13,174 bases of DNA from Flavobacteriales bacterium UBA3477 (GTDB lineage Bacteria > Bacteroidota > Bacteroidia > Flavobacteriales > Schleiferiaceae): positions 39,265 through 52,438 of the forward strand of contig DFQY01000040.1 in NCBI GenBank assembly GCA_002378005.1, written 5' to 3'. The position numbers and the translations under genes are program-made. The notes below the pieces were generated by a model. It ran no database searches. It had not been told where the DNA came from and was given only the letters and a program-made list of their open reading frames with translations. Positions 1 to 7,942 of the stretch are shown here, one piece after another. Each line of letters opens with the position of its first letter. The stretch's first letter is position 1.

Positions 1-4
1 CGTT

Positions 5-21
5 CTAGGCTTCGGGCCTAG
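5..21. other. Short hairpin at left edge
   Basis: A perfect 6-bp inverted repeat (CTAGGC, 5-10; GCCTAG, 16-21) surrounds a 5-base TTCGG loop. No T-run follows on the plus strand, so it is not a typical intrinsic terminator. It could be the 3' end of a structured RNA or the tail of a gene that begins left of the window. Too little flanking sequence is present to decide. It does not fit a tRNA T-arm, which needs a 5-bp stem and a 7-base TTCRANN-type loop. Confidence 0.35.
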
Positions 22-34
22 TAACACAAACCAT

Positions 35-62
35 AAAAAAGCCCCGCTGCGCGTGGCTTTTT
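35..62. terminator. Bidirectional intrinsic terminator after mutB
   Basis: The stem is AAAAAGCC (36-43) against GGCTTTTT (55-62). It continues inward, after one C/T mismatch, with CGC (45-47) against GCG (51-53) around a 3-base loop. Read on the minus strand the hairpin is followed by a run of six T, directly after the mutB stop codon at 65-67, so it should end the minus-strand operon. Read on the plus strand it also ends in a T-rich tract, so it could stop a gene arriving from the left. Confidence 0.75.
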
Positions 63-64
63 CT

Positions 65-2137
65 TTATTCCAAATTCAAGAGTAATTCGAGGATGGACGT
101 GGCCGCCTTGGCAATGGGCGTTCCCGGTCCGAAGATGCCGGCTACCCCTCGCTCGTACAAGAAATCGTAATCCTGCGCTGGGATGACCCCACCGACGATG
201 ATCATAATATCCTCTCTGCCTAGGGCCTTGAGTTCGTCCATGACTGCGGGGACAAGTGCCTTATGGCCTGCGGCCAGTGAACTGATCCCTAAAATGTGTA
301 CATCGTTCTCTATGGCCTGCTTGGCAGCTTCTTTAGGAGTCTGAAACAGCGGCCCCATATCCACATCAAAACCGAGATCTGCAAATGAAGTAGCCACTAC
401 CTTGGCACCGCGATCGTGACCGTCTTGACCCATTTTAGCCACCATAATGCGTGGTCGACGACCGAATTTCTTCGCAAAGGCATCGGACGCAGCACGGGCC
501 GCTTCAAAATCTTCGTTTTTCTTCATTTCGTTCGAATATACACCGCTGATGGTCTGTGTTTTCGCTACATAACGACCCCAGTGTTGCTCTAAAGCTAGGG
601 AAATTTCACCAAGTGTTGCGCGGACTTTCGCTGCTTCCACTGCCATGTCCAGTAGGTTTCCTTGTCCGCTTTTCGCACATTGGCTCAAAGCATCAAGGGC
701 CATTGCCACGGCCTGATCGTCGCGGTTTTTCTTGAGGGTTTGAAGTCCTTCTAGCTGCTGCTTTAATACTTCTTCACCTTGTACCTCGAGGATATCTATT
801 TCTGTGGATTGCTCGGTTTTAAATGCATTTACCCCAACAATAATATCGGCCCCGCTATCTATGCGTGCTTGTTTTTTGGCGGCAGCTTCTTCAATGCGAA
901 GTTTCGGAATGCCGGCCTCGATGGCCTTAGTCATGCCGCCCAGCTCTGCTACCTCAGCCATAAGGGCTTCGGCACGATCGATGAGGTCCGCCGTGAGCTT
1001 TTCCACGTAGTAGGAACCGCCCCATGGATCCGCCGTGTAGGTAATATCTGTTTCTAATTGTAAGTGCAACTGAGTATTACGTGCAATACGTGCGGAGAAG
1101 TCTGTCGGTAATGCAATGGCTTCGTCTAGGGAATTGGTGTGGAGGCTTTGGGTTCCACCCATAGTAGCCGCTATCGCTTCCATTGCCGTGCGCGTCACGT
1201 TATTGAACGGATCTTGCTCGGTGAGGGACCAACCAGAGGTTTGGCTGTGAGTGCGCAGTGCTAATGATTTTGGATTTTTAGCCCCCAAGGCCTCCATATT
1301 CTTAGACCATAGGTAACGAGCTGCACGCATTTTGGCAATTTCCATGAAGGGATTCATGCCAATGCCCCAGAAGAAGCTCAAGCGTGGTGCAAAAGTGTCT
1401 ATATCTAGGCCCGCCGCTATGCCCGTTTTCACGTATTCTAGCCCATCACAAAGGGTATAGGCCATCTCGATATCGGCGGGTGCGCCGGCTTCCTGCATGT
1501 GATAGCCTGAGATGGAAATGCTATTGAATTTCGGCATGTGTTCGCTCGTGTACGCGAAGATATCCGAAATGATGCGCATGCTTTGTGTAGGCGGGTAGAT
1601 GTAGGTGTTGCGCACCATGAATTCCTTGAGAATATCGTTTTGAATGGTCCCACTTAATTGGGCTAATTCAACCCCCTGCTCCATCGCAGCCACAATGTAA
1701 AACGCCATGATAGGCAATACCGCTCCGTTCATGGTCATCGACACGGACATTTCGTCCAGAGGAATGCCGTTGAACAGCACTTTCATATCCTCCACCGAAT
1801 CGATGGCGACGCCCGCTTTCCCAACATCCCCTTGGACGCGCTCGTGGTCACTGTCGTAACCGCGGTGTGTGGCAAGGTCGAAGGCTACAGATAATCCTTT
1901 TTGACCGGCAGCCAAGTTTCTGCGGTAAAACGCATTGGATTCGGTCGCCGTAGAGAAGCCTGCATATTGGCGTATGGTCCAAGGGCGTCCCACGTACATG
2001 GTGCTATAGGGACCACGTACGTATGGCGGGGTGCCTGGCAGAGTACCTAAATGTTGTGCATCCTTCAAAGCCTGAGGGCCATATTCCGGCTGCACGGCAA
2101 TTTGTTCTGGGGTCATCCAAGGTTTGCGATCAGCCAT
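65..2137 (-). CDS. mutB: Methylmalonyl-CoA mutase, large (catalytic, B12-binding) subunit
   Basis: This 690-residue protein interconverts (R)-methylmalonyl-CoA and succinyl-CoA using adenosylcobalamin, in cytosolic propionate, odd-chain and branched-chain metabolism. The N-terminal TIM-barrel half carries the CoA/substrate segment RPWTIRQYAGFSTA (51-64), then AAGQKGLSVAFDLATHRGYD. The C-terminal cobalamin domain (about 560-690) has the DxHxxG motif as DGHDRG (572-577), with His574 as the expected lower cobalt ligand, followed by GISSLAAGH and the IIVGGVIP segment. All key motifs are intact, and the length is only slightly below the 710-730 usual in the family. The ATG start (MADRKPWM) lies 3 bp after the mutA stop, so the two subunits are almost certainly co-translated. 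A terminator follows immediately. In Bacteroidota databases the same gene is often called scpA. The family assignment is very secure; the in vivo direction of the reaction is not visible here. Confidence 0.97.
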   Translation of the reverse strand: MADRKPWMTPEQIAVQPEYGPQALKDAQHLGTLPGTPPYVRGPYSTMYVGRPWTIRQYAGFSTATESNAFYRRNLAAGQKGLSVAFDLATHRGYDSDHERVQGDVGKAGVAIDSVEDMKVLFNGIPLDEMSVSMTMNGAVLPIMAFYIVAAMEQGVELAQLSGTIQNDILKEFMVRNTYIYPPTQSMRIISDIFAYTSEHMPKFNSISISGYHMQEAGAPADIEMAYTLCDGLEYVKTGIAAGLDIDTFAPRLSFFWGIGMNPFMEIAKMRAARYLWSKNMEALGAKNPKSLALRTHSQTSGWSLTEQDPFNNVTRTAMEAIAATMGGTQSLHTNSLDEAIALPTDFSARIARNTQLHLQLETDITYTADPWGGSYYVEKLTADLIDRAEALMAEVAELGGMTKAIEAGIPKLRIEEAAAKKQARIDSGADIIVGVNAFKTEQSTEIDILEVQGEEVLKQQLEGLQTLKKNRDDQAVAMALDALSQCAKSGQGNLLDMAVEAAKVRATLGEISLALEQHWGRYVAKTQTISGVYSNEMKKNEDFEAARAASDAFAKKFGRRPRIMVAKMGQDGHDRGAKVVATSFADLGFDVDMGPLFQTPKEAAKQAIENDVHILGISSLAAGHKALVPAVMDELKALGREDIMIIVGGVIPAQDYDFLYERGVAGIFGPGTPIAKAATSILELLLNLE

Positions 2138-2140
2138 GAC

Positions 2141-3427
2141 TTACGATTTTAAGGAATGTTGAATGCGCTCGAACTCTACCGCGGCGGCCCAGCGAATGGG
2201 TTGCAACGGCTCAAACTCTGCCTCGTGATATTTTGCTTGGTGTTCCGCTCTGGTTATAGGCGCACGGGCAACATAGCCCTCGGGGAGTGTTTCCCCTTCA
2301 AGTCCATATAAGTTCACGCCTAAGACCTCACTAGGCTGCGCAGTAGCTACCTCATGGGCAATGCGATCTTGAATGGTACCGGCTTTTAATGCTTCAATAA
2401 TTCCACCTTGTTGACGGATGTCTTGGAGGTACTTCCAAGCGCTATCGACTAAATCGGCGGTTTTCTGCTCGATGAAGTAGGAACCGGCGGCAGGATCGCT
2501 GACTTGATCCAAATGACTTTCGTAGGCGAGCATGAAGTGTTGGTTCAACGCCAATCGTTCGCCTTCGGCATCTGCCCATGTAACGACGCTATTGTAGGGA
2601 CGTAATTGAACTTGGTCCGCACCTCCTATAATCGCACCAAAACCGCTGGAGGTGGCACGTAAGAGGTTCGAATGCAGGTCGAATGCCGTTTGATGGGTCG
2701 TCGCCGTTTCGCTGTAAATGGTTAGCGGCACATGCGGTAGGCCGTACTCTTCCAGTAGCTTTTTCCAAAGCACTCTGGCACCGCGAAGCTTAGCCATTTC
2801 CTTAAAGGAGTGCGTCCCAGCGTTCAAGGCCAACCAATATTGGGTGTAGCCGACACTTCCAAAGTTATCGAGGTAGAAATCTAAATGAGCAGCTGCCAAT
2901 CCCAGCTGGGTGTCAGCGGAGGCGCCACAACTCCCATAGAAATTGGCATTGCAGCACATGAACTTGAATTGCGGCGGGGTCAAGCGACTCAGCTCGCCTA
3001 GTTCATACATTTTCTCCTCGTACCAGTAGCCAGTGCGAGCGGCAATTTCTACAGGATCAATGTTGATATAGCCTTGGAGTTTATCCATTGGAAGAATCTC
3101 CCCATGTGCGTGGTGCAATAGGGCTTCCATCACAGCGGGTCCACTGCCTTCCACCACCAATCCTAGGTTTATGTAGGGCAGTTGAATATCTCTGAGAATA
3201 CGGGGCAGATAATGCTCTTCCGTGAGGTAGAACAGCAATCCACTGGCACCTTGCTTTAAGCGCTCGAGAGCCCAATCATTGGCTTGAAACTCGCGCTCGA
3301 CGAGATGCTCTTGTACCATGGTCCACCAGGGTTCCTCCCGAAATCCAGGTTGTTGTGGTGGTCCTTCAGTATATAGCGGTTGAACGGGCGTACCGTCCGG
3401 ATAGGTTCTGTGGGTGAATTTACTCAT
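2141..3427 (-). CDS. mutA: Methylmalonyl-CoA mutase, small (non-catalytic) subunit, short form
   Basis: This 428-residue protein is homologous to the TIM-barrel part of the mutase and should pair with the MutB-like subunit encoded 3 bp downstream. It lacks the C-terminal cobalamin-type domain: no DxHxxG motif is present and the protein ends shortly after the barrel, whereas the classical actinobacterial and proteobacterial small subunit runs to 600 residues or more with a degenerate B12 domain. From memory, short forms near 450 residues are normal in Flavobacteriales, so this is probably clade-typical and not a truncation. Family segments include FREEPWW near the N-terminus, the CCNANFYGSCGASADTQLGLAAAHLDFYL region, and the late DPAAGSYFIE segment, which parallels DPWGGSYYVE in the large subunit. 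Its ATG lies inside the end of the upstream division gene (8-bp overlap, ATGAGTAA), which suggests translational coupling. Confidence 0.93.
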   Translation of the reverse strand: MSKFTHRTYPDGTPVQPLYTEGPPQQPGFREEPWWTMVQEHLVEREFQANDWALERLKQGASGLLFYLTEEHYLPRILRDIQLPYINLGLVVEGSGPAVMEALLHHAHGEILPMDKLQGYINIDPVEIAARTGYWYEEKMYELGELSRLTPPQFKFMCCNANFYGSCGASADTQLGLAAAHLDFYLDNFGSVGYTQYWLALNAGTHSFKEMAKLRGARVLWKKLLEEYGLPHVPLTIYSETATTHQTAFDLHSNLLRATSSGFGAIIGGADQVQLRPYNSVVTWADAEGERLALNQHFMLAYESHLDQVSDPAAGSYFIEQKTADLVDSAWKYLQDIRQQGGIIEALKAGTIQDRIAHEVATAQPSEVLGVNLYGLEGETLPEGYVARAPITRAEHQAKYHEAEFEPLQPIRWAAAVEFERIQHSLKS

Positions 3428-3737
3428 CCTGCTCCGTTTCGTATTCTATGATGGTGATGGTTTCTCCTTCTTTGTGCATACCAAAGTTCTCTCTGGCGTA
3501 GCGTTCAAAGGCTTCTGGATTCGTTTCTAACTGATGCAGCAACTCGCGCTCTTCCGCCAACGTCTCTTCATAGAATTCGATGTCGTTTGTGAGGTTTTCT
3601 ATTTGCTGGTCCAATTCCGCGTGGATGAAATAGTTGTTCGCATCGAGAAAAATCATCCAAATCACAAAGCCTAAACCCGTCAATGTGTATTTGTTGGCAA
3701 GCCACTTAAAAGCTGGATATTTCTCGAATAATTTCAT
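3420..3737 (-). CDS. FtsB/DivIC-family septum formation initiator
   Basis: This 105-residue bitopic inner-membrane protein has a short cytoplasmic N-terminus, one hydrophobic segment at about 19-36 (TLTGLGFVIWMIFLDANN), a predicted coiled coil at about 38-75 rich in Glu, Leu and Gln, and a C-terminal family segment PEAFERYARENFGMHKEGE. That layout fits the FtsB/DivIC family, whose members join FtsL and FtsQ/DivIB at the division site to license septal peptidoglycan synthesis. A GAAGGA tract lies directly against the ATG, too close for a useful Shine-Dalgarno interaction. The gene starts 38 bp after the exporter stop, and its last 8 bp overlap mutA. From memory, a division initiator next to methylmalonyl-CoA mutase genes recurs in Flavobacteriia. 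I give no symbol because FtsB and DivIC cannot be told apart from sequence alone. Confidence 0.85.
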   Translation of the reverse strand: MKLFEKYPAFKWLANKYTLTGLGFVIWMIFLDANNYFIHAELDQQIENLTNDIEFYEETLAEERELLHQLETNPEAFERYARENFGMHKEGETITIIEYETEQDE

Positions 3738-3775
3738 TCCTTCAAGTTACTAATGGTTTTTCGGTCGACAAGACC

Positions 3776-5584
3776 TTAATCTATATTCTCTACTAACGAT
3801 TTATCGCTCCCCAATACATCTTGCAATCGGATCAACTCCGCATAAGCACCATTGTGTTTCATCAACTCATCGTGGGTACCGCGCTCAATACCCTGCCCCT
3901 GCTCCATCACAAGAATTTGATGGGCCTTGCGTATGGTACTTAGTCGGTGAGCGATGACTACTGAAGTACGGCCCTCCATTAATCGATCTAATGCCTCTTG
4001 CACCAATCGCTCACTTTCACTATCTAATGCGCTAGTCGCCTCGTCCAAAATCAGCAACTGCGGGTCCTTCAACAGGGCCCGTGCGATGGCAATGCGCTGG
4101 CGCTGCCCACCGCTGAGTTGTACCCCGCGATCCCCTACTTTCGTATCCAATCCTTCCGGAAAGCCTTCAATGAACTCCCAAGCATTGGCTTCTTTCGCGG
4201 CCTGAATAATTTCATCTTCGGTGGCCAATGTTTTTCCATAGGTGATGTTCTCGCGTATGTTGCCACCAAAGAGCAATACATCCTGAGGCACGAGGGCCAA
4301 CGACTTGCGCCAGGCCTGTAAATCAAAAGATTCCACTTCACGGACTCCAGAGGAGATTTGACCGGCTTGGCCTTGGTAAAAACGCATCAACAAGGAAGCC
4401 ACGGTAGATTTCCCTGAGCCGCTTTTGCCCACGAGTGCGAGGGTTTGTCCCTTTGGAAGGTCGAAGCTTAATCCTTGAATGACAGGAACGTCTGGGCGTG
4501 AGGGATAAGAGAATTTGACTTCCTTGAAAGAAATACCTTCCACCTGCGCCGCTTCAATATCTTCTGCATGGACCAATTCCGGCTGCTCGTCCATCAACGA
4601 AAATATAGTCTCGGTCGCTCCAACAGCCTTTTGCAACTGGGCATATACAGAGGCCAGGCCGCCAATAGACCCGCCAATAAAGAGGGCATACAAAATGAAT
4701 TCATTGAGTTTATCTGCGGCCAATTCTCCCTCATGCACCATCCCAGCTCCGAACCAAATGACCAAGGCGATAGCTCCAAACAAACCGAAAGTGATAAAGC
4801 TGGAAAAGGCGCCGCGGTAATAACCGCCTGTGATGGCCAATCCGACCACCTTTTGAATGCGCTCGCGGTAGCGAGAACGCTCCCACGCCTCGTTCGCGAA
4901 TGCCTTCACCGTTTGAATGCCCGCGAAGGTCTCTTCTACAATGGTATTGCTTTCGGCGATTTCATCCTGCACCTTCTTGGCGTATTTACGGATGAATCGG
5001 CCAAAAATAAAGGTCACAATAATGAGTGGCGGAATCACGCCCACGATGAACAATGTCAACTTGATCGAGGTAAAGGCCAAAATGGCGATGCCCCCAATAA
5101 CCATGCTTAATCCACGCAGGAATTCAGCTAGAGTCGTGGTCAAGGTTTCCCCAATCTGTGCGGTATCTGAGGCCACCCTCGAGTTAAGCTCACCCACTCG
5201 TTTCGAAGTAAAGAAGGACATGGGTAAATGCAACAGATGAGTATAGAGGTCGCTGCGAATGGCGGCCAAAGCCCTTTCGGTCACCATCACAAACAACACT
5301 ACTCGGAAGAATCCCGCTACGCCTTGAACAGCCAATAGCCCCATCATCTGTAGCATGTTGTTTCGCAAATTATCCGCCGAGGACGACATCAGTCCTCCCA
5401 AGAGTTTTGGGAAGAGCAAGGAGGTGCCCATGGTGATCAAGAGGAAGAAAAATCCGAGGGCCCAAAGTCCGGCATGCGGCTTCACATAGGCCATGATTTT
5501 ACGGAGCTGTACCAAATCTTTGGTGGTCAGTCTTTTCCGTTTTTTCTCATCCGAATTCGATGACTTTTCTCTTCTTCTACTCAT
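3776..5584 (-). CDS. ABC exporter, fused permease-ATPase (MsbA/ABCB-like)
   Basis: This 602-residue half-transporter should work as a homodimer in the inner membrane. After a Lys/Arg-rich cytoplasmic tail (1-30), hydrophobic segments lie at about 39-62, 76-102, 155-197 (a pair), 258-282 and 295-315, matching the six-helix ABC exporter fold. The C-terminal ATPase has Walker A GKSGSGKST (386-394, Lys392), Q-loop region ALVPQD, signature LSGGQ (490-494), Walker B LLILDEA (510-516, Glu515), D-loop SALD (518-521) and switch His546. All catalytic residues are present, so it should be active. Relatives export lipid A precursors, lipids, peptides or drugs, and sequence alone does not fix the substrate. 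It is the first gene of the minus-strand operon, 51 bp from the divergent menG. MsbA-type lipid flipping is plausible for an envelope-linked operon, but this is inference. Confidence 0.93.
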   Translation of the reverse strand: MSRRREKSSNSDEKKRKRLTTKDLVQLRKIMAYVKPHAGLWALGFFFLLITMGTSLLFPKLLGGLMSSSADNLRNNMLQMMGLLAVQGVAGFFRVVLFVMVTERALAAIRSDLYTHLLHLPMSFFTSKRVGELNSRVASDTAQIGETLTTTLAEFLRGLSMVIGGIAILAFTSIKLTLFIVGVIPPLIIVTFIFGRFIRKYAKKVQDEIAESNTIVEETFAGIQTVKAFANEAWERSRYRERIQKVVGLAITGGYYRGAFSSFITFGLFGAIALVIWFGAGMVHEGELAADKLNEFILYALFIGGSIGGLASVYAQLQKAVGATETIFSLMDEQPELVHAEDIEAAQVEGISFKEVKFSYPSRPDVPVIQGLSFDLPKGQTLALVGKSGSGKSTVASLLMRFYQGQAGQISSGVREVESFDLQAWRKSLALVPQDVLLFGGNIRENITYGKTLATEDEIIQAAKEANAWEFIEGFPEGLDTKVGDRGVQLSGGQRQRIAIARALLKDPQLLILDEATSALDSESERLVQEALDRLMEGRTSVVIAHRLSTIRKAHQILVMEQGQGIERGTHDELMKHNGAYAELIRLQDVLGSDKSLVENID

Positions 5585-5635
5585 ACCTACGAAGTTACGT
5601 CCTATGGCCTACCTTTGCGCATCAATTCAGTAAAA
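5585..5635. promoter_or_regulatory. Divergent promoter region, exporter operon / menG
   Basis: This 51-bp gap must hold the start signals for both divergent transcripts. On the plus strand TACCTTTG (5610-5617) is an exact match to the Bacteroidota -7 element TAnnTTTG. Initiation a few bases downstream would leave a leader of roughly 10-15 nt before the menG ATG at 5636. No clear -33 TTG lies at the usual distance. On the minus strand TAACTTCG (5598-5591) is a one-mismatch candidate that would start the exporter mRNA almost at its ATG. The plus-strand element is credible; the minus-strand one is weak. Confidence 0.5.
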
Positions 5636-6367
5636 ATGGCGGGAGCAGAAAACATCAAACCCTACGACCCTAAATCGGACAAAAAAGAGCAAGTTGCGGA
5701 CATGTTCAACAACATTTCCAAGCGCTATGATTTGTTGAACCACCTCTTATCGTTGAACATCGACAAGGGCTGGCGTACGAAAGTGGTCAAGATGGTGGCT
5801 GCGGACCAGCCATCGCTCGTGCTGGATGTCGCTACTGGAACAGCAGATTTGGCCATCGCCCTTGCAAAAGGAACAGGCGCAAGTATCACAGGCGCTGATA
5901 TTAGCGAAGGGATGCTCGAAGTGGGCCGCGGAAAAGTGCAGAAAAAAGGTTTGGACAAGAAGATTGTCTTGGAACTAGGCGATAGTGAAAACCTACCCTA
6001 CGCGGACAACACTTTTGATGCCATCACCGTAGCCTTCGGCGTACGCAACTTTCAGAACTTACAGAACGGCTTGCGTGATATGAAGCGCGTGTTGAAAGCT
6101 GGAGGGCAATTGGTCGTGCTAGAATTTAGCACCCCGAAGTACTTTCCTTTCAAACAGTTGTACTGGTTTTATTTCAAAGCTGTCCTGCCCACTATTGGCA
6201 AGCTCATTTCTAAGGACCCTCGCGCCTACACCTACCTTCCGGAGAGCGTGGCAGCCTTTCCTTATGGTGCGGCTTTTGAAAAAGAATTGGTCGATGCTGG
6301 TTTGAAACCGGTAAAAAGGAAGCCGGTGACTTTCGGTATTGCCACCATCTATCAAGCAAGAAAATAG
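5636..6367 (+). CDS. menG: Demethylmenaquinone methyltransferase (MenG/UbiE)
   Basis: This SAM-dependent enzyme C-methylates demethylmenaquinone, the last step of menaquinone synthesis, at the cytoplasmic membrane face. The 243-residue product has the UbiE/MenG hallmarks: MFNNISKRYDLLNHLLSLN (23-41), SAM motif I LDVATGTADLA (63-73), GADIS (86-90), DAITVAFGVRN (128-138), LEFSTP (162-167), then the C-terminal KDPRAYTYLPESVAAFP segment. I chose ATG 5636 because an in-frame TTG at 5615 lies inside the TACCTTTG promoter element and would add only seven non-family residues. The gene is also widely called ubiE, but the clade normally respires with menaquinone. porT follows after 22 bp, so the two are probably co-transcribed; menG/ubiE next to porT is, from memory, a conserved Bacteroidota arrangement. 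Confidence 0.95.
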   Translation: MAGAENIKPYDPKSDKKEQVADMFNNISKRYDLLNHLLSLNIDKGWRTKVVKMVAADQPSLVLDVATGTADLAIALAKGTGASITGADISEGMLEVGRGKVQKKGLDKKIVLELGDSENLPYADNTFDAITVAFGVRNFQNLQNGLRDMKRVLKAGGQLVVLEFSTPKYFPFKQLYWFYFKAVLPTIGKLISKDPRAYTYLPESVAAFPYGAAFEKELVDAGLKPVKRKPVTFGIATIYQARK

Positions 6368-6389
6368 GCGTTTCAGCGTTTACATTCTC

Positions 6390-7085
6390 ATGAAGAATCT
6401 CAAGCTCCTTTTATTGTTCTTGGTGTTGCCTTCGGCGCTCTCGGCCCAATTTGCCCGATTGCGGAACCAACCCTTGTACGACAAAAACGAGCTGCACTTC
6501 GGGTTCCATATTGGACTGAATTGGTACAACTTCACCATGGACAGCAAAAACCTCACAGAGGTGGATGGCATCTATGGGGTAACCAGTGAAGCCTTGCCCG
6601 GATACAATATCAATATCATTTCGAACCTTCGACTCAGCGAGCATTTCGACCTGCGCTTTACCCCAGGCTTTGCGGCCACAGTGCGCAATCTGCACTTTGA
6701 CATGAATGATCCGTTCACCAATGAGCGTAAAACTATCAGCCGCCAGATTGAGAGTTCTTATGTCCAATTTCCCCTACACCTCAAATTCAAAAGTGTCCGC
6801 ATCGACAATTACCGTCTGTACCTCATGGGCGGCTTTCGCTACGCCAACGACCTAGCTTCCAAAGCCAGGGTTGTGGACGACAACTTGTTCAAACTACAGC
6901 GCCACACCGCGGATTATGAAATAGGATTTGGCACGGATTTCTACTTTGAATACTTCAAGTTCTCGCCTCAAATCCGCGCCTCTTGGGGATTGACAAACTT
7001 ATTAGTGCAAGACGGCACCCCACAGGTCAGCGCCCTAGATGGCATTCGCAACCGTGCCGTTCTCATCAACTTCACCTTCGAATAG
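6390..7085 (+). CDS. porT: PorT-family outer-membrane protein of type IX secretion
   Basis: This 231-residue exported protein begins with a clear Sec signal peptide (MKNLKLLLLFLVLPSALSA, predicted cleavage before QFARL). The mature part alternates short aromatic/polar stretches typical of a small outer-membrane beta-barrel, such as ELHFGFHIGLNWYNF, HFDLRFTPGFAA, YRLYLMGGFRYAND and YEIGFGTDFYFEYF, and ends in INFTFE. PorT (SprT) is required for the type IX secretion system in Porphyromonas gingivalis and Flavobacterium; the family usually has about 230-245 residues. The frame stays open upstream to 6339, but ATG 6390 places the signal peptide at the N-terminus and avoids overlapping menG. The position directly behind menG supports the call. 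Its stop codon shares one base with the next gene's start. The exact molecular role of PorT is unsettled in the literature I know. Confidence 0.85.
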   Translation: MKNLKLLLLFLVLPSALSAQFARLRNQPLYDKNELHFGFHIGLNWYNFTMDSKNLTEVDGIYGVTSEALPGYNINIISNLRLSEHFDLRFTPGFAATVRNLHFDMNDPFTNERKTISRQIESSYVQFPLHLKFKSVRIDNYRLYLMGGFRYANDLASKARVVDDNLFKLQRHTADYEIGFGTDFYFEYFKFSPQIRASWGLTNLLVQDGTPQVSALDGIRNRAVLINFTFE

Positions 7086-7942
7086 TGCACAAGGGCGTAC
7101 AGTACATGTTGATTTCAGTCGGCTGCTTCGCCGGGGTCAACCTCATTATTAAATTCTTGCCCAACATCCCGGCAACGGAATTGGTCCTGTTTCGCTCCAT
7201 CATCACTCTAGCCATTAGTTATGCGCTGTTGCGTAGGCGAAAAGTCAACCCGTGGGGAAACGACAAGAAATGGTTATTGATCCGAGGAATTGCCGGCACC
7301 ACAGCCCTGACCATCTTCTTTTACACCATTCAGAAGATGCCCCTAAGTGCTGCGGTAACCATTCAATACCTCAGCCCCTTTTTCACTGCATTCATAGCGG
7401 GATTCCTGCTCGGGGAAAAAACGCGATGGGCACAATGGGGATTCTTCGTCCTGTCCTTCGCCGGCATTGTTATCGTCAAAGGGTCCAGTGCCCAAATCCC
7501 AATGGACCTGCTCCTGCTAGGGGTCGTTTCCAGTATGTTCTCAGGCTTGGCCTACAACGCCATCCGCAAACTTAAAAACGAAGCCCCTCTGGTCGTTGTA
7601 ATGTACTTCCCGCTTGTGGCCACTCCCGTGATGATTGGTTTCAGCTTATTTAATTGGATGACCCCAGTAGGAATAGAATGGCTGCTCCTGATCGCCGTTG
7701 GAATTTTGACCCAATTCGCCCAAGTCTACATGACCAAGGCCTATCAAAGCTCTGAGGTCAACACCGTCGCTCCCTTAAAATACATTGGAGTCATCTTCGC
7801 CCTCACCTGGGACATTCTTCTCTTCGATTTCGTCCCGAACGGCACGATGTTTTTGGGAATCGCCATGGTTATTGGCGGGGTGCTGCTGAACCTGCAGTAC
7901 AAGGCTAGGCTTGCGAAACAGCGTACTCGTACAGAAGCGTAG
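7085..7942 (+). CDS. EamA/DMT-superfamily membrane transporter
   Basis: This 285-residue, very hydrophobic protein has about ten membrane segments in two EamA-type repeats. Repeat one includes SVGCFAGVNLIIKFLP, TALTIFFYTIQKMPLSAAVT and FFTAFIAGFLLGEK; repeat two includes GVVSSMFSGLAYNAIRKL and SEVNTVAPLKYIGVIFALTWD. Family members move amino acids, nucleobases, sugars or other metabolites, mostly as exporters, and the substrate cannot be read from sequence. I chose GTG 7085 because MHKGVQYMLIS matches the usual family N-terminus. This GTG overlaps the porT stop as TAGTG, indicating translational coupling. ATG 7106 would cut into the first helix, and extending to 6983 would only read porT codons in another frame. 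The last 38 bp overlap the convergent trmH gene. From memory this transporter is not a regular member of the menG-porT-trmH-tamL neighbourhood, so it may be an insertion. Confidence 0.88.
   Translation: MHKGVQYMLISVGCFAGVNLIIKFLPNIPATELVLFRSIITLAISYALLRRRKVNPWGNDKKWLLIRGIAGTTALTIFFYTIQKMPLSAAVTIQYLSPFFTAFIAGFLLGEKTRWAQWGFFVLSFAGIVIVKGSSAQIPMDLLLLGVVSSMFSGLAYNAIRKLKNEAPLVVVMYFPLVATPVMIGFSLFNWMTPVGIEWLLLIAVGILTQFAQVYMTKAYQSSEVNTVAPLKYIGVIFALTWDILLFDFVPNGTMFLGIAMVIGGVLLNLQYKARLAKQRTRTEA

Noticed and set aside
3738..3775. Hairpin GGTC/GACC between the exporter and the division gene
   Set aside because: Only 4 bp of stem with no T-run; not credible as a terminator, so the operon is taken as continuous.
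4568..5110. 180-codon open frame on the plus strand opposite the ABC exporter
   Set aside because: It lies wholly antisense to intact permease and ATPase codons, shows no family motif, and looks like low-complexity mirror sequence of the exporter.
5615..5635. TTG start seven codons upstream for menG
   Set aside because: The TTG is part of the TACCTTTG promoter element and the added residues do not belong to the family; ATG 5636 is better.
6983..7084. N-terminal extension of the transporter into porT
   Set aside because: The extra residues are porT codons in another frame and are not hydrophobic; the family N-terminus begins at GTG 7085.
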